Assembly (NCBI GenBank): GCA_049997955.1
Contig: JAEBDY010000010.1
Location: 186,001-250,000 of the forward strand
From: Umezawaea sp049997955
Lineage (GTDB): Bacteria; Actinomycetota; Actinomycetes; Mycobacteriales; Pseudonocardiaceae
DNA length: 64,000 nt
Direction of reading: 5' to 3'
Shown here: positions 59,307-64,000 of the stretch, piece by piece
Layout: each line of letters opens with the position of its first letter
Position numbering within the stretch: the stretch's first letter is position 1
The notes under the pieces: model-generated
The model's database searches: none
What the model was told of the DNA's origin: nothing
The model's input: only the letters and a program-made list of their open reading frames with translations
Made by a program: the position numbers and the translations under genes

Positions 59307-60550
59307 GCCCCGCTCCCCGTCGGCACCGTCACGCAGGCCTCCCAGTACCGCCCGTCCTCGACGGGACCGGAGGTCGCGGAGCCGCCGAGCACCTCGGCGC
59401 GCGTCCCCATGCCCTTGAGACCTCGGGCCGAACCCAGCTGCGCCACCAGCGAGCCGCGCCCGGCCGGCACCGGATCGGACGCGATCCGATTGCGCGCGGT
59501 GATCGTCACGCTGTCGTCGCCGTATTCGAGTTCCACCCGCACGGCGGTCCCGTCGCCGTGCCGCAGGGCGTTCGTCATCATCTCCTGCGCCACCCGGTAG
59601 AGGGCGGCGTCGACGGCGTCGGGTATCCGTCGGGGATCGTTGTAGACGACGAAGGCCACGCGGAGGCCGGACGCCCGGACTCCGTCGAACAGCTCCTGGA
59701 GCCGGCCGAGGCCCGGTTGGTCGGGTGGGTCGTCGCCCTCGTGCAGCAGGTCGAGCAGGAGCCGCAGGTCCACCATGGCCGCCCGGCTGGACGCCTCCAC
59801 CGCGGCGAGCGAGGTGGTGACCGGTTCGGCTCCGCCGGTCGCGAACTCCCGGTCGACCAGGTTCATCCTGGCCGCCGCGGCGTGGACGCCGATCGCGCTG
59901 ACGTGGTGCGAGATCACGTCGTGCAGGTCGTTGGCGATCGACTCGCGCTCCTTGGCCACCGCTTTGGCGACCTCCGCCCGTGCGTCCCGCACCGCGTCCT
60001 CCCGCTGCCGCCTCAGTTCGTCGACGTGCGCCTTGCGCGCGGTCGTGTAGCGGCCGACCAGCCACGGCAGCACCGAGTTGGAGGTCACCAGGGTCAGCAG
60101 GGCGAAGGGCTGCGTGGATCCACCGATCACCAGCCACGACAGCACCCCGGCGGCCAGTGCCACCAGGGCGGCGGCCGCCTGCCGGTTCGGCAGCCAGGCG
60201 CCCGCCCGGTAGGCGGAGACCAGGAACCCGGCCGTGACCGCGTTCCGCCCCGGGAGGACGAGCGCCAGCACCGGGACCATCGCGGCGTGCGCGAGCGCCA
60301 CCCACCCCGAGTACCGGGGCGAGGACGCGAGTGCGGCGTCCGCGACGACGAGTCCCACCAGGAGCAGCGTGTCGAGGACCCCCACGCTCTCCGGTCCCCT
60401 GGTCGTGAAGCTCACCGCGTCGGTGACCAGGCACACGCCCGCGACGAGAACCGACTGGCGCGCAAGGGATCGCGCCACGTCCTGGTCCCGCTTGCGCCCG
60501 AGCACCCGTCGGGCCGGCGATCGACCGGCCTCCACTGCCCTGCTGGTCAT
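59303..60550 (-). CDS. sensor histidine kinase, NarL/DesK group
   Basis: A 415-residue membrane kinase with about six hydrophobic segments in residues 25-165 and no extracytoplasmic sensor domain. The HisKA_3 site is ERESIANDLHDVISHHVSAI near residue 210 with the phosphorylated His; the ATP lid has MMTNALRHGDG and GLKGMGTRAEVLGG. Such kinases sense membrane or envelope stress or antibiotics. Start is ATG 60550. A 16-base palindrome lies 35 bases upstream. Confidence 0.9.
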   Translation of the reverse strand: MTSRAVEAGRSPARRVLGRKRDQDVARSLARQSVLVAGVCLVTDAVSFTTRGPESVGVLDTLLLVGLVVADAALASSPRYSGWVALAHAAMVPVLALVLPGRNAVTAGFLVSAYRAGAWLPNRQAAAALVALAAGVLSWLVIGGSTQPFALLTLVTSNSVLPWLVGRYTTARKAHVDELRRQREDAVRDARAEVAKAVAKERESIANDLHDVISHHVSAIGVHAAAARMNLVDREFATGGAEPVTTSLAAVEASSRAAMVDLRLLLDLLHEGDDPPDQPGLGRLQELFDGVRASGLRVAFVVYNDPRRIPDAVDAALYRVAQEMMTNALRHGDGTAVRVELEYGDDSVTITARNRIASDPVPAGRGSLVAQLGSARGLKGMGTRAEVLGGSATSGPVEDGRYWEACVTVPTGSGA

Positions 60551-60584
60551 GAGGTCATTGTGGCCGCCGTCGAACGACGAGTAG

Positions 60585-60600
60585 TCACTCCCCGGGGTGA
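60585..60600. promoter_or_regulatory. palindrome upstream of histidine kinase gene
   Basis: TCACTCCCCGGGGTGA is symmetric except at its centre and one G-T pair. It lies in the 264-base gap between the divergent kinase and the unrecognised gene at 60815, and may be the response regulator's site. No other structure is seen in the gap. Confidence 0.4.
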
Positions 60601-60814
60601 TGCGGGACGGGACGATGCCGGCAACCGCGTCGTCCCGGCTCGTCCCCCACCTCCTCCGCGCCGCGCGGCAAGCTCCAGTCGAGACGGACGACGATCCACA
60701 TCGGACGGCGGGCCGCGTCGGGGCCGAGGTGCTCGCGGTCGACCTGACCCGATCGGTCCACCGCAGACGGGGAGTCGACGGGCCTGCGAGTACCGCTGAG
60801 GGGATGATGCTCCG

Positions 60815-62026
60815 GTGAGTCTGACCAGCCAACTCGACGGCGGTGCGCTCGGCGACTGGTTCGCGGGCCGCTTCCCCGGCACCGGGCGACTGGCCCAGTC
60901 GATCACCGCCGCCGCGCTCCGGGTGGAGCCCGTGCGGCCCGCGGGCCCGGTCGAGCCGGGTCGTCTGGCCGAGGTCGGCGGCGCGTTCGGGGCCCGGCTG
61001 GCCCTGCTGGTCGACGGTGCTCCCCCGTACCGCGCGCTGCTCGGTCTCGTCCGGGCCGGGCTGGTGTCGCGCGGGTGGGCGGACCGGACCGCGGCGGCGT
61101 TCCCCTCGCACCGCGGCCTGGACCCCGACCGCGCGGCACGCGGACTGGGGCTGCGACCCGCGCCCGGCGGGTGGGTCGACCTGGCCGGGCCGGTGGTCGG
61201 GACGCCGCCGACCCGGCACGAGCCCGTGCTGTCGGAGTTCTTCGGACGTCTGGTCGGCTACCTCGACGGGCACGCCCCGCCCGGCGTCCTGGGCACGCCG
61301 AACGTGGAGGCCGGATTCGCGCGGATGTGCACGCTGCTCGCGGGCTGGGAGTCGACCGACCTGCCCGCGGCGGTGGCCGAACTGCACGCGCGCGACGACT
61401 ACACCGTGGACGACCTGTGGGACCTGCCCGCCGAGGCGGTGGTCGTCGAACTGGCCGAACTCGCCGAGCGGCTCCGCCGGAACCAGGGCGATCCGCGCGA
61501 CCGGCCGCTGGAGCTGTGGCGCGGCTGGGGCCACGACTACGCCGAACCGGCGGGTCCGGCCGCGCTCAAGCGGGCCGACACCGGACAGGCGGGCAGCGGC
61601 CTGCCCGCCGGGGTGTGGGGGGTGTCCGCGCCGGTGCTGGTCCCCGACTGGGCCGACGCCGACCTGCTGATCGGCTCGCGGCTGCTGGACGTGCGGACCG
61701 CCGTCACCGCCGACGAGCCCGACGAGGTGGCGCGGTGGCTGTGGCGGCTCGCGGCGTGCACGTGGCTCGACACCACCGACCGCTACCGCGTTCGCGCGGT
61801 CGGTCTCTACCTGGCCCGCCACGGCCTGCACGTCACCTGGGACGCCACGACCTTCGCGCAGGCCCTGCTGGGCTCGCCCAGGGGCGTCGAGGCGGCGCGC
61901 CGGGAATTCCTGGAGACCGCCCGCAAGGCGATCACCGCCGAGGGCACCCGACCGCCGTCGCCGAACACCGGCCGGAAGGCGCAGACCCCCTGGCGGGGCC
62001 GCGCCCGTGCGTCGCGCCCGCACTAG
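60815..62026 (+). CDS. unrecognised 403-residue protein
   Basis: A soluble, Ala/Arg/Leu-rich protein without a signal peptide, membrane helix or known motif. It is largely helical; HEPVLSEFFGRLVGYLDGHAPPG and NVEAGFARMCTLLAGWESTDLP may be a conserved core, and DDYTVDDLWDLPAEAVVVELAELAERLRRNQGDP a second one. The C-terminal 30 residues are Arg/Pro-rich and disordered. It starts at GTG 60815 and is followed, 163 bases later, by a membrane-anchored receptor-like protein in the same orientation. I cannot assign a function. Confidence 0.65.
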   Translation: MSLTSQLDGGALGDWFAGRFPGTGRLAQSITAAALRVEPVRPAGPVEPGRLAEVGGAFGARLALLVDGAPPYRALLGLVRAGLVSRGWADRTAAAFPSHRGLDPDRAARGLGLRPAPGGWVDLAGPVVGTPPTRHEPVLSEFFGRLVGYLDGHAPPGVLGTPNVEAGFARMCTLLAGWESTDLPAAVAELHARDDYTVDDLWDLPAEAVVVELAELAERLRRNQGDPRDRPLELWRGWGHDYAEPAGPAALKRADTGQAGSGLPAGVWGVSAPVLVPDWADADLLIGSRLLDVRTAVTADEPDEVARWLWRLAACTWLDTTDRYRVRAVGLYLARHGLHVTWDATTFAQALLGSPRGVEAARREFLETARKAITAEGTRPPSPNTGRKAQTPWRGRARASRPH

Positions 62027-62136
62027 GTCGTCGACCTCCGACCCGGCCCGAGGTGGCGCGGCGGATCACCGGCGGATCGGTCCACGCCCGTGACTTGCGC
62101 GAACGCGTCACCCGCGGTTCGGCTGCGTGATACAAA

Positions 62137-62164
62137 GATCACCATCGTGTGGTGATCGGATCAC
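62137..62164. promoter_or_regulatory. three GATCAC half-sites upstream of receptor-like gene
   Basis: GATCACCA (62137-62144) and TGGTGATC (62150-62157) form an inverted repeat with a 5-base loop; GTGATC-G-GATCAC (62152-62164) overlaps it. The cluster lies 26 bases before the start codon of the next gene, so it may be an operator or block ribosome access as a hairpin. Confidence 0.55.
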
Positions 62165-62189
62165 AGCGGGAGCAGGACGAGGGGGACCA

Positions 62190-64000
62190 GTGACCGATCC
62201 GGTGTTCCCCGGTGTCGACGCCCTCCTGACGCTGGTCCGGAGCCTGGTGCGCAGGCCGCGATTATTCGAGCGGGACAGCGACCTCGACGTGCGCGGGGAC
62301 CTGCCGCTCCCCCTGGTGTGCCTCGTCCGCGAGCCGGGCGCGGACGGGTTCCTCCCCCCGGCTGGACCGGGAGCTGGAAGCCAAGCTGCCGAAGGTGCCG
62401 CACGTGCTGGTCGACGTGGCCGAGACCGCCGAGAACCCCGACGCCGTGCTGCCGCTGCTGCACGTGCTGCACCTGAAGCTGCTCGGCCAGCAGTTGGGCC
62501 GCAACCCGCTCAAGCGGTTCGACCACTACGAGCTGGCCCACCACCTGACCGGCGTGGAGTTGCCGTCGCGGCAGGCGAAGCGGGAAGAACCCGTCGAGAC
62601 CGTGCTGCGCGCGTGGAGCAGCCGGGCCCCCCTGCCCGGTGCGCTGGCCGACGTCGCGGACAAGGCCGGGGAGCGCGCGCAGCTGGCGATGGCCCTGGCC
62701 AAGTTCGCGGGCCGCCTGGTCGGCCTGTACTGGGGCCGCGACCGCGTTCCGGGGCTCGGGCGCGAGCGGCGGTGGTTCATGGGCCAGCCGTACATGGTGC
62801 CCAGGCACTCCCACGACTTCTTCGGCTTCGCCGAGCGCCTCACCCGCGAGCCCCGGAAGTACGAGAACAGCGACCAGGTCCGCAAGCTGCTGGTGCACGC
62901 GTTCCTGGAGGACCTGCGCGTCGCGTACCGGCGCACCAGGCTGCGGTTCCTGCCCCGCCGCCGCGGGATCCGGCGCACCACGCACGTCGTCGTGCTGCTG
63001 GACAACGTGGACGCGCCGGGCGGCTGGGAGCTGCTCCAGCTGGTCAACGAGGTCCGCAACGAGACCGGTGAGCTCGACCCGCTGCTGATCATCACCGCGG
63101 GCCGCGAGCGGCCGCCCAGCCTGGCCGAGCCCAAGGAGCTGACCAGGCCGACCGTGGCGGAGGAGGCGCTCAGCGCCTGGAAGGACCGGCTGCCGAGGCG
63201 GCGCCAACTGCTCGCCGCGGACGCCCGCTACCTCTTCGTCACCCTGCCCGAGGCCACGTCGCCCCAGGTCACGTCGTCCGAGCAGGCCCCGCCAGGGACC
63301 GGGCTGTCCGGGCGGGACAGGATCGCGTGGGAGTCCGAGGCGCGCGAGCAGCCCCGCGCGGAGCCGCGGCTCGCGAGGCGGGGCGTCGCCGAGGTCGTCC
63401 TGGTCTGCGTGCTGCTGGCCGCGCTGGTGATGCCCGTGCTGGCGGTCAAGAACCACTGGAGTGCCGACTGCGCCTTCTTCGGCGCGGTCTCCGAGGGCGT
63501 CGCCACCAAGCTCGCCCAGGTCGACGGCCACGACCAGTGCGTCGGCTACAGCGACCGCGGGAGCCAGGTGTTCGGCCTGAACCCGCGGCTGCGGCTGGCG
63601 CAGGAGAGCGTCTTCGCGCAGAACGTGGTCGCCGAGGACCTGCACCGGCTGGTCCCGAACCGGCCGTACGTCAGCCTCGTCTACTTCGCCGGTCTGACCG
63701 CGAACGACAGCGCCCCGGCCACCGAGCACTCCGTGGCGGAGGAGTTGGAGGGCCTGGTGATCCGCCAGCGCGAGCAGAACACCACCACCTCGACGGCGGA
63801 ACCGCTGCTCCGCGTCGTCATCGCCAACGGCGGCACCGGGATGGCCGCCGCCTCCGCCGTGGCCCGCGACATGATCGTCCCGCTGACCAGGTCGGACCCG
63901 AGCATCCTCGGCGTGGTCGGCCTGGACCGCAGCGTGATCGAGACCGAGAACGCGATCAGGGAACTGGGCAGGCACGGCATCCCGACCCTCGGCACCACGC
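62190..64000 (+). CDS. membrane-anchored protein with extracytoplasmic ABC-receptor-like domain, frameshifted in a C-run (3' end outside window)
   Basis: The GTG at 62190, after GAGGGGGA, opens a frame that runs through VFPGVDALLTLVRSLVRRP and LPLVCLVREPGADGFLP to about 62354. There the frame must shift by one base, at a run of six C (62354-62359), to continue as LDRELEAKLPKVPHVLVDVAET and stay open to the window end. Removing one C joins both halves cleanly. A cytoplasmic N-terminal region (VVVLLDNVDAPGG looks like a Walker B strand, no Walker A) precedes one membrane helix near 63390 (VVLVCVLLAALVMPVLAV). Outside it is a branched-chain amino-acid receptor fold, with GIPTLG-like region and VVGLDRSVIETENAIREL. 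Cause of the shift (real mutation, phase variation or sequencing error) is open. Confidence 0.72.

Noticed and set aside
1..64000. CRISPR arrays, transposases, integrases and phage genes
   Set aside because: No tandem spaced repeats of CRISPR type and no recognisable mobile-element protein in any frame.

Overview
The window is high-GC DNA with the gene style of an actinomycete: many GTG and some TTG starts, long chains of genes overlapping by 1-4 bases, WYL, PadR, LuxR and SigE-type regulators, an Mce lipid-import operon and secreted GC-rich hydrolases. It fits a soil filamentous actinomycete, probably Pseudonocardiaceae (inference from gene content only). No rRNA, tRNA, CRISPR array, transposase or prophage was seen. 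The window cuts a gene at each end.

Layout. 1-250: tail of a DUF1990 gene. 401-3996: sulfonate/taurine-type ABC importer with a TauD-like dioxygenase, flanked by a decayed TetR gene. 4466-7709: glutamine amidotransferase, SDR, EamA exporter and a CGNR regulator, with a 30-bp palindrome between SDR and exporter. 7743-12257: SelO, a LacI repressor and a secreted GH30 glycosidase. 12367-13119: methyltransferase. 13199-22687: a complete, translationally coupled mce operon (yrbEA-yrbEB-mceA-F plus two Mce-associated genes) with a KstR-like operator upstream. 22996-23649: broken amidohydrolase. 23622-27575: GntR regulator, SIS isomerase, BadF/NagK-type kinase and DMT permease, probably an amino-sugar operon. 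27815-29553: PadR and a membrane protein. 29670-31115: stand-alone argG with ARG boxes. 31568-36827: miscellaneous enzymes and regulators (AlkZ-like, aldo/keto reductase, WYL, epoxide hydrolase, Rrf2). 36991-38368: proline-rich secreted repeat protein, SigE-family sigma factor and a one-TM protein. 38707-39546: APH-fold kinase between short direct repeats. 39664-44745: SGNH hydrolase, MFS transporter, TetR, carboxylesterase and a small repeat protein.

44957-58260 is the most interesting region. It is a continuous minus-strand catabolic island: IclR regulator, cyclase-family hydrolase, iron-type alcohol dehydrogenase, succinate-semialdehyde-type dehydrogenase, a polyamine/opine-type ABC importer, SDR, HpcH-type aldolase, bicupin, BKACE beta-keto acid cleavage enzyme and a DUF6282 metal hydrolase. 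Each of its four promoter regions carries a GTTC-N7-GAAC-like dyad, so I infer one IclR regulon for uptake and breakdown of an unidentified, possibly amino- or quaternary-amine-containing, compound.

58623-60550 is a DesK/LuxR-type two-component pair. 60815-64000 holds an unrecognised protein followed by a large membrane-anchored protein with an extracytoplasmic branched-chain-amino-acid-receptor-like domain; the latter is broken by one extra C in a C-run.
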